Assembly (NCBI RefSeq): GCF_018320785.1
Contig: NC_054886.1
Span: 9,547,207-9,611,206, forward strand
Origin: Cheilinus undulatus
Taxonomy: Eukaryota; Chordata; Actinopteri; Labriformes; Labridae
Length of the DNA: 64,000 bases
Direction: 5' to 3'
Below the pieces are notes generated by a model, which ran no database searches, was not told where the DNA came from, and was given only the letters and a program-made list of their open reading frames with translations. Below, piece after piece: positions 10,701 to 23,475 of this stretch. The first letter of the stretch is position 1. Each line of letters begins with the position of its first letter. A program made the translations under genes and the position numbers.

Positions 10701-13117
10701 GCCGGGAGAAGTGTGGCGTTCCCTTCTCCTGCTGCACTAAAGACCCAGCGGTATGAGACCCGCACTCTGTATTTTCACACTTTTACAAGCAGAAGTGAAG
10801 CAGCACCAGCAGGAACAAGAAGGACGGGCTATTTTGTCACCAATGTTTGGTCATCCTGTCAGCGTCTCAGCAAAACTAAATTTTACTCTAGATTTTTATG
10901 TTTTAGTCTTTTTTCAAGTTGTAACTTCTAACTGAATAGACACATTGCATAAATTAAGTTCAACTTTGATTAACTGTCAAGCCTTTTATTCCACTTGCTG
11001 GAAGGGAGCCTCCTATTGTCTTTTATCAGCCTCAACATTCTTCAGTCTATGCTGTTTATTTATTTAATTATCAGCCATAATGTCAGAACCTATCAAGGTA
11101 GACTTACCACGAGCTACCTGAGGGAGAAACCAGGGTGAATTAGCATGGAGAATACATAATATAGCATGTTGTCAACCTCTTTTTATTAAAAACATAGTTT
11201 TTTTATGATATTGGTCAACAGCACTACATTACCCATAATCCTAGAGAGTTACTAACCTTGCAAAGCAGATGGATTTGCACGTTTCTGTGTTTCTCACTGG
11301 CAAATCCATCTTGCAAAGCTTGTATCTGAAGAGACTGGGCCCTGTAAGAAAGTGACAGGAAAGAACAGCGTTGAGTTCTTTTCTTTTCAAAACGACAAAA
11401 ATCATGTATTGACATGTCTGCAGTGGCCATGGTTCACGTTATGTAGTTCTCCATAGAGTTTACTCCTCGGCAGTGGCGCACACCTATGATGTCACGTGTT
11501 TTGTTGCTCTGATTGGCCCGTAAAGATGTGACAGAACGTTCATTCAGTCACCCTCTGAGGTTTTTTTTTTTCAAAGGCTCTGCCCTTTCCCAAACACTGT
11601 CCATGGAAGGTTTACCAGATGGATGTATGAACGAATCCATCTGGTGTGTCAGGTTTGAGAGTCACAGCAATGTCTGTGATTGGCTGATCCCGCCTTTATC
11701 TGAGAAACTTTCATTTTTGCCACAACTGGTGAATTTAACAGTATTTATTTTACACCTCTTGGTCAATAAAGGATAAAGAAAACATTTAGTAAATTATGGC
11801 CTTTTAATTATTTAAGACACAAAGCACAATGCAATAGCATTTCCTAATCTACAACCATTCAAACATGGGGCTTGTTTTCACTTTGGGTCATCACTCTGGA
11901 TAGCAGGAAGTGATGTTGCACTATTTCTATCAATAGTTTCAACTTTGTTCTTTTCGTTGCTAGGAGGATGTAATAAACACCCAGTGTGGATACGACATTC
12001 GAGCTAAACCAGTAAGTAACACAGTAACATCCAGTTTTTCTGCTCTTTAAACCTCCTCTCTGGTTTTCCTCTGTGACTGTTTCAGTGAGAACCACTTTGT
12101 CAAGAAGCACACATGATTTGTGGTTATAAATTATTTCCTTTGAGCAGTGATTAATTTGCACTCACTGATGTTATTTATATTACTGATGTGGCTGTTCCGG
12201 GATCCCCCTGCCCTTCCATTAGCCTACATGGAAAGCATCAAGCAGGAACAGCACATGTTCCTGCCTTTCCTATGATGATAAGGAAAGCTTGAGGCAGGGA
12301 GAAGAGAAGCAAAAACCCAGGGCAGAGCAGGCATCAATGAGAACAGAATGACATTGATTAAGTCAGAAGCAGAATAAAGGAGTAGCTGGGGTGGAGGATG
12401 GTTGCAAAAAGCAGCTTGCAGAAGAAGCAGCAAAGAGAAGCCAGGCTAGAGCAGCTTAAATAAGACTATAGTTTGCTTAGAGCAAATCATCAGCTGATGA
12501 GGGCTTGCCTGAGATCAGCTGATCTTAATTATATATCAGCGCTCTGCACTCTGTGGCCTGCCTGAATGAAAGCTATTCTTAATTTTTTCAACTCTCTGAT
12601 TTCCCTCTTTGATCCAGTTTTGTTTAGTGGGTGTTAAAGATTTAATCTAACCATGTCACCTTACTGTATTCCTATTTATTTCTATGAATGGTGTTGCATT
12701 TTATGGGTCATATACTTTCATACAATTTATTTTATCATGCTTATATCTAAAATCTTTAAGCTTATTTTCTGTTTAGGGATGCCCAAGTCTTTCCCAGGCA
12801 TTGATTAAGTATTTCTGATTGTGTTGTTATCAGGACTCAGAGCAGAAGGACTATATCAACGTTAAAGGCTGTGTGCCACAGTTTGAGAAATGGCTGCAGG
12901 ATAACCTGACGCTGGTGGCCGGAATCTTCATTGGAGTCGCTCTACTGCAGGTCGGTCTCTTTTACAACCTTCACCATCTGTTTTTTGAGTAAAGACTTGT
13001 TTTATATCATCCTCTGATGAAAATATGTGATGCTTGTTTTAATTTCCTCAGATTTTTGGTATTTGTTTGGCTCAGAACTTGGTGAGCGACATCGAAGCCG
13101 TGCAGGCGAGCTGGTGA
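4755..13117 (+). CDS. tspan5: tetraspanin-5 (TspanC8 family), complete, 268 aa in 8 exons
   Basis: Coding exons: 4755-4835, 8002-8052, 9754-9900, 10014-10184, 10625-10750, 11964-12011, 12834-12950, 13052-13117 (stop TGA 13115-13117). All have GT-AG borders and all internal junctions are phase 0. The protein starts [18 protein letters not shown] and ends EAVQASW. It is the same length as human TSPAN5 and nearly collinear with it. Four membrane segments lie at roughly residues 17-40, 62-84, 94-116 and 233-257. The large loop holds CCG (153-155) and cysteines 153, 154, 170, 180, 186, 187, 200 and 221. That eight-cysteine set defines TspanC8 members. N-glycosylation sequons are at N49, N169 and N232, the last close to the membrane. 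Family role: TspanC8 proteins bind ADAM10, help it leave the endoplasmic reticulum and steer its substrate choice, including Notch. TSPAN17 and TSPAN14 are the alternatives. Loop residues such as [15 protein letters not shown] [12 protein letters not shown] and the rap1gds1 neighbour favour TSPAN5. The a/b paralogue is not assigned. Confidence 0.95.
5925..6185 (+). mobile_element. tRNA-derived SINE
   Basis: An RNA polymerase III A-box-like sequence, tgtctcagtagg, lies at 5932-5943 and a B box, ggttcgatcc, at 5977-5986, with spacing normal for a tRNA-derived promoter. The downstream body (cttgggtaaggcactcaaccc) matches the fish tRNA-SINE pattern as I know it. The 3' end is approximate. Confidence 0.75.
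7266..7319. repeat. near-perfect palindromic hairpin repeat
   Basis: Two 15-bp arms, actcattgagtgcca at 7266-7280 and its exact inverted copy at 7305-7319, enclose the self-complementary core acgtatatatacgt. The whole can fold as one long hairpin. It resembles miniature palindromic elements scattered in fish genomes. Confidence 0.8.
9727..9750 (+). repeat. (CT)n tract forming the exon 3 splice-site pyrimidine tract
   Basis: About 11-12 CT units run directly into the ctgcag acceptor of tspan5 exon 3. They serve as its polypyrimidine tract. Confidence 0.9.
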
Positions 13118-13288
13118 GTTTTAATTTAGGTATTTTTCTTGTGTCTTCATGCAGGCAGCTTTATGTTTGTCCCTTTGATGCACAAGATCCATCTGCTTTA
13201 ACTGTTTCCATCTCACAGCATGAAACACGTCGGCTCGTTGTTAAAGTCTAAACGTAGGGGTACAGGAGGGCACGCTTCTTTTATATAG

Positions 13289-13294
13289 AATAAA
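13289..13294 (+). terminator. candidate poly(A) signal for the short tspan5 transcript
   Basis: AATAAA lies 172 bp after the exon 8 stop codon. A message ending here would encode only the 268-aa form. Other AATAAA hexamers further on (18011, 19291, 21913) could serve longer messages. Confidence 0.35.
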
Positions 13295-13675
13295 TGCATT
13301 TGGACTATAGCAAAGCATGGAGATTATTGAGGCGCTACTTTTCTTACTAAATTAGATGACTTTTCACCCCAAAAGATGCAAAGGGGATGTTAACATAAGA
13401 AAGAAACAGTGATTGCCCCCTGCTGGTCAAATATTGATGTAGAACCTTTATAAGTCTTTATATTAAAATAAATGCTACATATGTTCTGAATCAGAACCAT
13501 CATCTTTGCCTCAAACATCTTCCCTTCATTACTAAGATGTTTGATTTCATTCTGACCACACCGGGAGGGAGACAAGGGGGAGTAAAGACGGGAAGAGGGT
13601 TTCTGATCTTGTCTGAACCATCATGATGCATAAACTCACCTCACACCTCATTCTTCCTCCTCCATGCTTCGTCAG

Positions 13676-13748
13676 GGTGCCCCCCCCTCTGTCCATGCGC
13701 CGACTCCCTCCACACTCCAGCAAGAAAGCCTCGGCTTACTACACATGA
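13676..13748 (+). CDS. tspan5: alternative last coding exon of tspan5 (C-terminal extension)
   Basis: Exon 8 ends ctggtgagt, which holds both the normal stop (tgg tga) and a strong donor. If the donor GT at 13114 is used, the next good acceptor is at 13675: a pyrimidine-rich run ending gcttcgtcag. Joining restores the Trp codon and adds 23 residues, beginning VPPPLSMRRLPP and ending KKASAYYT, then TGA at 13746-13748. The product would be 291 aa with a basic, Pro/Ser-rich cytosolic tail ending in a possible PDZ-type -YYT. This is inferred from splice signals and frame. No transcript was examined. Confidence 0.55.
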
Positions 13749-16700
13749 GACTCACTCACACATACACGCTGTATGTGTGTCTGTAGCCGGTGGGTGTGAT
13801 GGATCCATGTGCTCCTTGTTTTTGTTTGTAGAGTCGCTGTGATTGGCTGGATGTTTGCTGTTGTCTTCAGGTTCATTTCAGGTCCATATTTCTAAATTTG
13901 AAGCTTTTTTTTTTCAGTGTGATCTGCGGAAGCAAAAGTGTGCTGCAGGGGTAGATTGTTAACATTAAAACACATCAATTAACTCACTGATGTAGTTTCA
14001 GATCCAAGAGAAGTCAATGCTTGAATTCCCACTCTCTTTGATAAAATGTTTCATAACTTCATGATGCTCTAGTTAGTGTTTGAGACAAAGTTTTACTCTT
14101 TAAGGCCACATTTACACAACAATCATAGGCTGTTTTGGTTGTTTGTTTACACAAGAGTTTTGGATGCCTGAAAATTAAACATTTTGAGAATGGAATCCAG
14201 AATACAAATACTGATTTTTCCTTCAATAACCCAATTCAGTCCAAAGATTTGTGACAAGGGACAATTGCAGCTGTATGAACAGAGCAGTTGCAGCTCAAAA
14301 CAGGTTTGCTGACAGTGATTCAGTGTTCCAAGTCACTGTTGGCTAATTTTAAGGCATTATAAGTAAATAAATATGATATGGAAATCTTATTTTGATAGGC
14401 TGAATACCAACAAATAAATGTTCAAGGTATAATATTTGTTTGCTGTGATGCATTAATTTAAAGAAACAGTGTGTAGAATTTTGCTCTGAAATATCTATTT
14501 CGATCTAATCTAAATTGACCATTCCTTTGTTATATAATTTTCACTATTTTCTCAAATACTTACTAAAGTTGCAAAGATGGAGATATTCTTTATTTCTGTA
14601 ATTGCAATGGGAAGTGTCTTGTCATGGGGCTGCCATAGGTTGCAAGTTTAATCACTCAACCTGACCTCTGTAACATGGAAACCTCCCAGACACAACATTT
14701 CCAGTGAGTTAAAACAGCACTGCTCAGCACACCGTGGCCTCCTCCTACTTCTTTTGGATTGAGGACTCTGTTCAGTAAAAATGGCACCTCAAAAGATGTA
14801 CTTACAGATAACCCACATTCTGTTTTCATTCATCCATACATTTTAGGGGAGTATGGCTGCAGAACTTAGCTCTCAGATGCGCCCTCTTGCAGGCCGTTAC
14901 TGTAAAGTGCTGTATCTGTCAGAACAGAAATACACACTAACACTTTCAAAATAAAAGTAGGGTTAAGTTAATTTTTAGGATACCAAAAGTTAAAAACCTG
15001 ACCTGCAAAACCAGATTACAAAACATTTGATAAAGTAAACAGTCTGCTTACAGGAAGAAAGTCTGTCCTCACTCCAACACTCCAACATAGCAAATGTTAC
15101 TTATGTAGCTCCATTAGCAAAGTAAGCAATGTAGATAATCATCTATGTAGCTAAAGCAGCTAAAGCACTTGAAGCTCATGGATATCTTTACTAACAAAGC
15201 CACGAAGCCAACGTTAGCCAACAGTAGGTTTAGCTTTAGCTAAAACTAACAAAGCTAAAGCAAGCCATCGTTAACATATCTACTTCTAAAACAGGTCTAT
15301 ACCTAATTTACCCCGGGTTTGACATCTGACCTTTTCTCTGTTTTATTTATAAAATCTTTCTTAGTCTGTAATGTGGTTATTTCATGAATGTAACTGCCAG
15401 ACTTTGTTTATGAATGAAGTCAAATTTTTAAACAAAAAAGAAAAAAATCTAAAACAAACTAGAAAAGCACTCGGAGATTGCAGACCTCCGCCATTAACCC
15501 TATCTCCCAATGGTGAAGAATCCTTTAGAAAAATGCCTGGATCCGTCCCCATGTGCCCCCCACCACAGCATTTGCCAACTACTCCCTCCCCCGGTGGGGT
15601 GGAAACATGGTGAGGCAAAGCATTGGCTTTGCTACGGGTGGACTGTCATGGCAGAAGCATTGCCTGCCGGTGCCAACAGATGCACTGACAGTCTCACCCA
15701 TGGTCTCACTGGGTGACTGGAAGCCATGGCAGAGGGTGAATATTCCTCTATTCCTCCCAGCATTGTGAGTATTCTCACAACAGTTCGCTGTCTTTCTCTC
15801 TGTCACGCTCCGACTTGTCTCCTCAACTCGGCGTGCATCTTTCAAACTCTATAAACTCCAAAACTTTGAATAGAAACACACCCACAAATGTTGCTGGGAT
15901 TTAAGTTACTCATGTCTGCCATCTCCTGGTGTAAAGTGGTAACAGCACAGACCTCCGCCATTAGCCCTATCTCCCAATAGTAAAGAATCCTTTAAAAAGT
16001 TCCTGGATCCAGACGGTGATCTGGATCACTCCCAAAATCTACTCGGTTCTTCCTTATGCCATTTCTGCCATTTCCTGAAAATTTCAACAAAATCTATCCA
16101 CAACTTTTTGAGTTATGTTGCTAACAAACAAACAAACTAAAAACATTAACTAACAAACCCTGCCGATCACATAACCTCCTTGGCAGAGGTTGGAACGTTG
16201 GAAGTGTCACATTGCGCCACATCTGTTCTGACAGAGACGCAGTCTCACTTCAACGGTCTACAAGAGGGGAAGTCTGAGATCCACCATCTGCAGCCAGGCT
16301 GTCTTATAAATTTCTCATATTGAGAAAGAAATGCACTTAAAAGTGCCCTTATGCATAGCTGCTGGAAGTGACAAAAGAGCACAGTGCATTCTGGGACCGC
16401 TTCCAGCGTGAACGTGGAATTACACTTCTTCTGTTTAGTAAATTCACCTTATGAAGTGACATTTTTACTGAATAGAGTCCTGAATTCAGAACAAGTAAAA
16501 AGTGGAGAAAGGCAGCGCTGCTCTGTTCACCTCATATTTTGTCATTGTTTTGGTCGAGAGCCCCCTGGTGGTGGAATTTTACATATTAGTATCAGCCCTT
16601 TGGAGAAACATCAGCCATGGGCAAATAATGTGGGCATGAAAAGATGTCAGTAGCAGATGTTTATCTGCTGTGTCTTATCAATTTAATGCTACTTCTGTGG

Positions 16701-17730
16701 GTATTTTGGCAATTTGAATAAGAGAATAGATTTATTAATGGGCAGAAGATGTGACCTTTAGGACAAACTCTGATCTGTTATTGTGGTCAAACAAGAGAAA
16801 ATGATGGCATAGTGGAGAGTTACACCAACAGAAGAGATGGGAAAAAACTCAGAGGTATGAGTCATCGACTAAATTATTTTGAACATCAGTTTTGGCATCA
16901 GTTCTTATTGTTATATTAGATAAAATCTTGTTGTTAATTGTCGAGGTGATTAATCCATCTTTTTTTAAATGAAGTTTTCACTTCAGCCTCCTGTCTCCTC
17001 CATCAGCTGTGCACATTAGCAGGATACATGGTGCTGTTTTGTGAACACCAGAAACTTAAAGCTGTAGCAGCTAGATTCATCCATGTCAAAGAAATAGTTC
17101 GAAGATGTCTTAGTTAGGACAACACTCAACTTGCAAAACATTTCTGAGTTTATATGTCCTGTGAAAATTCGCTGCCATGCTATAGTGATGATAACAAGAA
17201 ACATGCCGACCTGATTTGAGCTGCAACTGCCCCCTACGTCGATCTAAAATGGTCTTGTTGGTCACAAATCTTTGGTCACAACTGCGCTTCGAGAAAGTTT
17301 GCAACTTTGACTTATGTGTTGAATTTAGTGGTATTTGTACCATTTATTGGGCTAAATCTAGACTGTATTTGTGGTATTAGAAGACTTTTCGTGTGTCTGC
17401 ATGTTGCTGATGGTCCTCCATGTCCATACTGATCCTAGTGAGTGTTTCTGCATTAATCTGCTGTGGAGTCATGTGAATTAGACAACAATCCTTCTCTTGT
17501 TTCTTCCACTCAACACATTTTTCATCCTCCTCTTTTCTAACCTTTGGTCTCTGCCGCCGTTAGTTTAGACCATCATCCTCTGCACAGATCTCTCTCCTTC
17601 TTGACCTTTAAATCGTCTCTTCTGTTCTGTCTGTCCTGAACTTTGTTTTTTAAATTTGTGAACCAAACAGGAACTGTGCAAGCTTCTCTCAGTTCATTTA
17701 ATAAGTCTTTGTTGTTTTTCTCTTTTCCAG
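13749..17730 (+). other. tspan5 3' region with repeats, no coding exon seen
   Basis: About 4 kb that is either intron of a long tspan5 transcript or 3' flank. It contains two partial copies of a fish repeat (15479-16195) and pieces of an unclassified dispersed repeat. The ORFs in it lie on repeats or lack splice support. Confidence 0.5.
15479..16195 (+). repeat. two direct copies of a fish dispersed repeat end
   Basis: The block cagacctccgccattaaccc...agaatccttt at about 15481-15527 is repeated at 15951-15998. The second copy continues into a long tail ending aacctccttggcagaggt. That tail, with ttttgagttatgttgctaac inside it, is one I recognise from memory as very common in fish. The 470 bp between the copies is unrelated. 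Confidence 0.6.
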
Positions 17731-18016
17731 TTTCTTCACCTAACAATGAAGCTGCGTTTCAACACTAACAGGTAGAGTTTTCTGAAATAGGTAGATGAAA
17801 TTCCCTGATAAATAAAGTCAGATTAAAACTTTCAGTTTTATCAAAGTTTACCTTGTTTTTGTTTCTTTTTGTTTTACAGCTTTGTGTCTTTGAATGCGCC
17901 TCCTTGAACACATCACCATGGTGCGTTTGAGGAATCCACAACCACCTGAACCACTTGGCTCACTGAACCAGCACCTTTTCTCTCTGAGGCACTAACGCTG
18001 AAACGCTGTAAATAAA
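17731..18016 (+). other. candidate distal tspan5 3' exons (17731-17771 and 17880-about 18016)
   Basis: A good acceptor (tctcttttccag) begins a 41-bp segment that ends at a donor, gtagag. A 108-bp intron with acceptor ttttgttttacag follows, then a segment ending at AATAAA (18011-18016). If the alternative donor of exon 8 joined 17731, the protein would end ...ASCFFT, because TAA follows at once. The two segments can also join to make a 17-codon mini-ORF. These may be 3' UTR exons of a long tspan5 transcript. Inference from splice signals only. Confidence 0.35.
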
Positions 18017-20567
18017 ATCACGGTGTGAGTACTGTAAAAAATTCACTGTTGGATGAAGATGGTTAAACATGCAGAGGGTCACGGCGTTTTGATAGAGTAG
18101 GAGTTTTATACATCTTTTTGATATTAGATCGGTATTTTTCACTGTGGATCAGACACTTTGTTCGTTCACTCATCATGTAGGACTGTTGAATTAACCGTGT
18201 CCATTACACTGAGGAGGATCACATCTGTTTGTTCGTGTGCTTTTACACCACCCGGCCAGGACTGAAGAGGACGAGAAACAAAAGTTTTAAAAAGTTATGA
18301 TATTGGCGCTGGATTTTCTGTTTTTTACTGACAGCCACATATTTAATGTTAAAACGTTAAGAATAATACGCTTTCCTTTACAAATATTGGATTTATCTCC
18401 AAAATAAAAATGTTAACATTTATTTCATTTATAATCAGTTTTTAAAGAGCGTTTTTTATATTCATGTGTACTACTGAGCTACAGAAATGAACTCATTTCC
18501 TCCTGAGAAGCAGCACAAAAGAGCATAGATAAATACACATTGATGCCGCTTTTATGGGGGGGTATAGCCACAGCGCAGTCTCATTTCCAACCTTAACCAC
18601 TAACCCTTATTTCTGGATGCCCCTTTGCCTCTCGAAGTCTCCTCTGATGAAACTCTTTCAACATTTTGCATACAAATTGCTGAAATATGAATCAATTTTC
18701 CTGCATTTTTAATAATCAAGCATCCTGGATCATAAACAGATACAAGACATATTTGACAAAACAAAAACACGAAAATACATTCACATTTCAGCAACATATG
18801 AACATTTAACAAAGGAGAGACTTCTCACTGTCATAGACTTCCATTTATTTTGAGCTGTGTCTACACCTCTCCAATATGGCGCCTATGAAGACACGTCAGA
18901 AGCCCAAAACTAGCATCTATATGATTGCAGGGGAAATGACTAAAAATACTTTTAACCATGATGAATTTATTTAAAAATAAATGGATTAAAGAATGGCTTT
19001 TCAAGCAGTATTCAGATATTTTTAAACATCATAATGGCAGCTTGACTGATACAGCACTCTGGCAATAAAAAGTGCATTACAGAGCCTGTTTTGCAAAGGA
19101 GTCTCGTGAAATGATGACAATTTTTTTTACCATCTTTGTCATTTATATCCTAAAATATGTAAAGAAAAAGCCCATGTTTTAAAATCCCTATTTTTATTTT
19201 GTGTTCTTTCTGTTTTCATATGGCAGCTTGAATTTAGAGAAGCTTTAACATGTCTTCTTTGCAGGTTTTACTTTTTATAAACTTTTTTTCAATAAAATAT
19301 GGTTAGTTCATACATTTATTATGGCTGCATGCCCAAACATGGTTGCTGTGATTATTCCTTCTCTGATTGGTTCTCTTAATCAGCCTGGGGCCTGTATTAT
19401 CGCTATAAATCCCCACGTTAGATTAAATCAACCCCAAACAGTGTTATTTAGATTTCAAAGAGTATGATTTAGTTGGACTGTCATGTTAACAGGTGTTTTT
19501 TAAGTCCAGTTTTAGTCAGACTGACACAGTAAGTTCACATTCTTGTCTTCATGTAAACATACTGACTGTGGGGTAAAGTGGTCTTCTACAGTTGTCCATC
19601 CTAGGAGAGAGTTCTGGCTGCAGACCGCAGATCTCAGACTGCCCCTCTTGCAGACACCAACATGAGAGGCAACCCTCTGTCAGAGCAGAAGGGACGTAAT
19701 TTTCTGGTATAACTTTTAAGATTTTTTAGCTTTAATCATGATCAAAGTCTGGCAGTGCGTTGGCTTTGTTAGATTTTTTCCTGTAAGCAGATTGTTTATT
19801 CAATTTTATTAAACACTTTGTAATCCTTTTCCCTTAGGGAAATACAAAGATTCTTTAGATTACTGCTATAACATCAGCAGTAATGCTGCTGTTGAGATTT
19901 GCTTTCAACAACTCACCAAATGACTGCACCATGAAATCTGGAATACGGATGTGTGCTATTAGGGAGGCTGATGGGGGAGAATTTTCTGGCCGATAATGCG
20001 ACAGCCAAACAACAAAGTCTGTCTTATTATGAAGGTTTTTCCAAATGCAGCCTTATTACCCAATCCAACAGAGAAACCATCCAAATTAAATGCAGGATTA
20101 TGACCAAATGGGAGGGAAAGATGGTTAAAAGTGGTGTCCCTCAATGACTTACATTAGATTCATTGTGTGATGATGTTAGCTTCAGTCTTTATCATAAAGG
20201 TGCATTTCTCCACATTTCATTCAGGTATATCTGTCAGTAAGGGATGTAGCCACCTTTAAAGATAAAAACATGAGGTATGGTTTGTGTTTCATATACACCC
20301 TATCTCACAGCTTTTTCAAATGTATTTTCATACAGAAGCAGGCCCCAAATTCTTGCTTCCTTTTTTGTTTTTAACCAGCTTGAACAGAAGGAATGATCAC
20401 AGCAAGCATTTACACTTTTGATGATTTAAAGGCATGCTAATTTGAAACTGAGCCAAATCCTTTAAGACATTGTTAAAAGGGAAACCCATTTTTATTTACA
20501 AGTCAGAAAGTCAAATAGTTGATTTGGATTTTTCATATGGGCACACTCAATCTAGGACTTTGGTTCT

Positions 20568-20821
20568 CAACTGGTGGGAAAGGACCCACTCAAAAGGCCC
20601 TTTTCAGAGGGCCATGGATGCTTGGTTAAAAAAATAATAATAATAATAAATTAAGTTGGTAAAAAGTCTATGGTGTGCTTTTATTTTGAAGGACGTTTGG
20701 TTCTTGGTTTGTTCTATCTGAAGTCAAAGCTGCTTCATTTTTCATCATAGAAATTTGGGTCAAGATTAGTTGATTATGAGGCACTGGTGGGTCCTGACTC
20801 TAGACCAGTTGAGAACCACTG
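20568..20821. mobile_element. hAT-like MITE, tggttctcaactggt ends
   Basis: Inverted ends tggttctcaactggt (20571-20585) and accagttgagaacca (about 20804-20818) match exactly over 15 bp. The interior speaks of the same family as fragments at 37797 and 61703 (aggacccac motif). No clear target-site duplication. Confidence 0.75.
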
Positions 20822-22720
20822 CACACTGTGCTGAAGCATGATTGCCCCCACTCCCAGTCCCCCACTGTGCTGCACCCACATCACAGTTAGGTCTGAGCCT
20901 GATGACCTTTTGCACGTACAGGCTGACTCTGAATAGTACCATCTACCCAAATTTATTACCAGCCACTGAGTGTGGTACGGAGTTCTAAAACTGGACTACA
21001 GGGGTCAAACATACTTGAGCACAGTCTGGATTTCCTAGTGTGCATGCACTCTAAGACCAGCTCTAACAGACAATAGTGAAAAGACTACATCCTTTGAATA
21101 AAACACTAAGTAAGAGTCACTTTTGAGAAGATAACCCTTTTGTAGACACATTTTTCAACATGTTAAAGCTGATTTTGAATGAAGAAAGCACTTGTTTAAG
21201 TCCTGGTTCTTGTAAGATGACTACATGTTTGCAGCTGTGGCCATGGTGTTATTTCATGTCATATTTAATCATAAAGAAGTTGCTTTTAAAAATGTGGATT
21301 TAAGAGTTACCAGCAAGAAGGCGAGCCATGGAGACGCTGAAGTGTTCTGTGTGTTTTTCAGACACCTTGACATGTTGTGAGAGCACGTTTGAGCATTTTC
21401 TCTGCCCTTTGAATGAAAAAAGTCTCACATGATTGTTTTTCACTTTTTAATGCAGATCAGGATGAATCCAGCCTAAAACTACTAATGTGGATTTTTAAAC
21501 AGAAAATGTTGAGATGTTGATTTTTATCTGTGTTATTTTGATGGTTTTTGCTGAAAGCATGCACTTGTTTTGTTTGTAGAAAGTACTGACAGTATTTTTA
21601 TGGTAAGCTTTGTAAAAGATGGGTATTGTTGGAGTTTAAGCTACTGAAAAAGGGATCAACGCTGTTTTTATACTAATTATTTATTGTTTAATTTGGTTTT
21701 ATAACTTCAACTGAATATTTAAAAGGCCTGAGACAGATAAATCACTGCTGATTGTGTAGGAGGCTGTTGTTATTGTGTAGACCTCTCACTCATCACTTCA
21801 TGTTTCGACGATCACTGACTCTCCCACAAACATTGTAATCTGTAACTACCTCCTCTCATCTCCTTGTCTCATCCTGCTGAAATTGACTGCTTTTAATATA
21901 GTCAAATTAATTAATAAAGGTGAATAAAAACGTGGATTCTAGCCCCGTTTGGTCCTCTTTTTCTTGGCAGAGTGAAATCTCACTGGTTTGTTTATGCATC
22001 GCAGCTTCCCACACATCGTCTGTCGATGTTTCTTTAATGTCTGTCGCTGTGGAGAAAAACTGATTTAAATCCTGTTTAGTGGAGATAAATGGTCAAGAAA
22101 AAACAGAGTACTTAAGGACATTTTTATTAAGTAAACACTGTTATAAATGTACTTGTGAGCATTTTTAAGTACAGGTGTCATTTTTCTTTCTTTTTAAATA
22201 CTACAATTTAAATGTGGTACAGTTCGTCATATGAATAGGAATGATTGGTAATATGATAATACCATACTACAGGCTATACTGTGGAAAAATAGCCATAGTA
22301 TTGCTTTAATTCCCGTCATGAAGACGGTGCAATTTAATGGTCAAAAAAATAAAAAATAAACGCCATTTGAATGTGTGTCCCTGTCTGTTAGATGCAGCAG
22401 TCCCTCTGTATGATAATGCAATAAAAGTGATGCCAGAACTTCTACTTTGTTTTCGTCAAACAAGGGTCCAGATTTGAAAAGGTCTTGTACCTTAAGGCAC
22501 AGTGCTCTGGTCTTCACTACAGCCAAACTGTTCAACATGCACTGCTGGTTGTGATGTGATCAATGGCAATGTAAGTTTAAAAGCAAGTTAATTCCTCTTT
22601 CTGGGGCTGAAACAGTGATGGGAAATAATTGAAATTTACTGTTAATAACTTTATGTGTGAAGCATGTAAAGCAACACTAGACAATTTAAACCATCAAACG
22701 TTTTTAAAAACTTTTGAATC

Positions 22721-23475
22721 GGGGCTGTCAAAACATGCCATATTTTGATTGCAATAAATCTCAGAATTTCTGTAGTTAACCATAATTAATCACATCTTTT
22801 GTATCAATTTTAAAATCCTACTGTTTCACATCTTAAATTGTTTTGTCATTTTTAAATTTTCTATCTTAAACTAGATGAAATTGACTTCCTATTTAGAAAC
22901 AGACTGACTTGTATTGGTAGATCTAAGATTTTAAACCCTTAAAGCCTTTTGTATCATATTTGATACATACTTTTATGAGACCTTTATCTGATCAATATGA
23001 TCAATAAATTACTAAAAAGAATTCTGAATACAATCTAATAAATGGTAAAAAAAAAAAAAACAGCCCTCAAGTGGATTATCAGTTACCAAAAACACCTAAT
23101 GTATCAAATGAGATACAAAAAATATACATGTTAAATTTTATGGAAATTTGGATTTTTTGGATTTCAGTAGGAAGTGAAATAAACATTTCAGTTCCAAAAA
23201 AAGTGAGAATTTTCTGGCGATAATTTGTGTATTCAGGCTTTAAAGGGTTAATATGAACTTAACCCAGGAAAAGGAATTAGTTCTGGATTGAAAATGAAAT
23301 AAGACAACATTTAAAAAAGGGCCAGAAGATGGTTATCTACTGAGCTGTCTGTTTTTTGGACATTAAAGAGCAGTGGTGGCCTTATTTACCATGCTTTAAC
23401 CAAAGGTTATCAGGGAAACTAAAGCACGAAATTAATCGCAATTAAAAAATAATGAGTCCATTAATTTTGACTCTC
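22721..23475. repeat. MITE-like element, ggggctgtcaaaa ends
   Basis: The left end is ggggctgtcaaaac and the right end attttgactctc, an imperfect inverted match. Near the right end are attaatcgcaatta-type words, as in fish elements with GGGCTGTCAAAATTAA ends (from memory). The interior has no ORF of interest. Confidence 0.5.
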
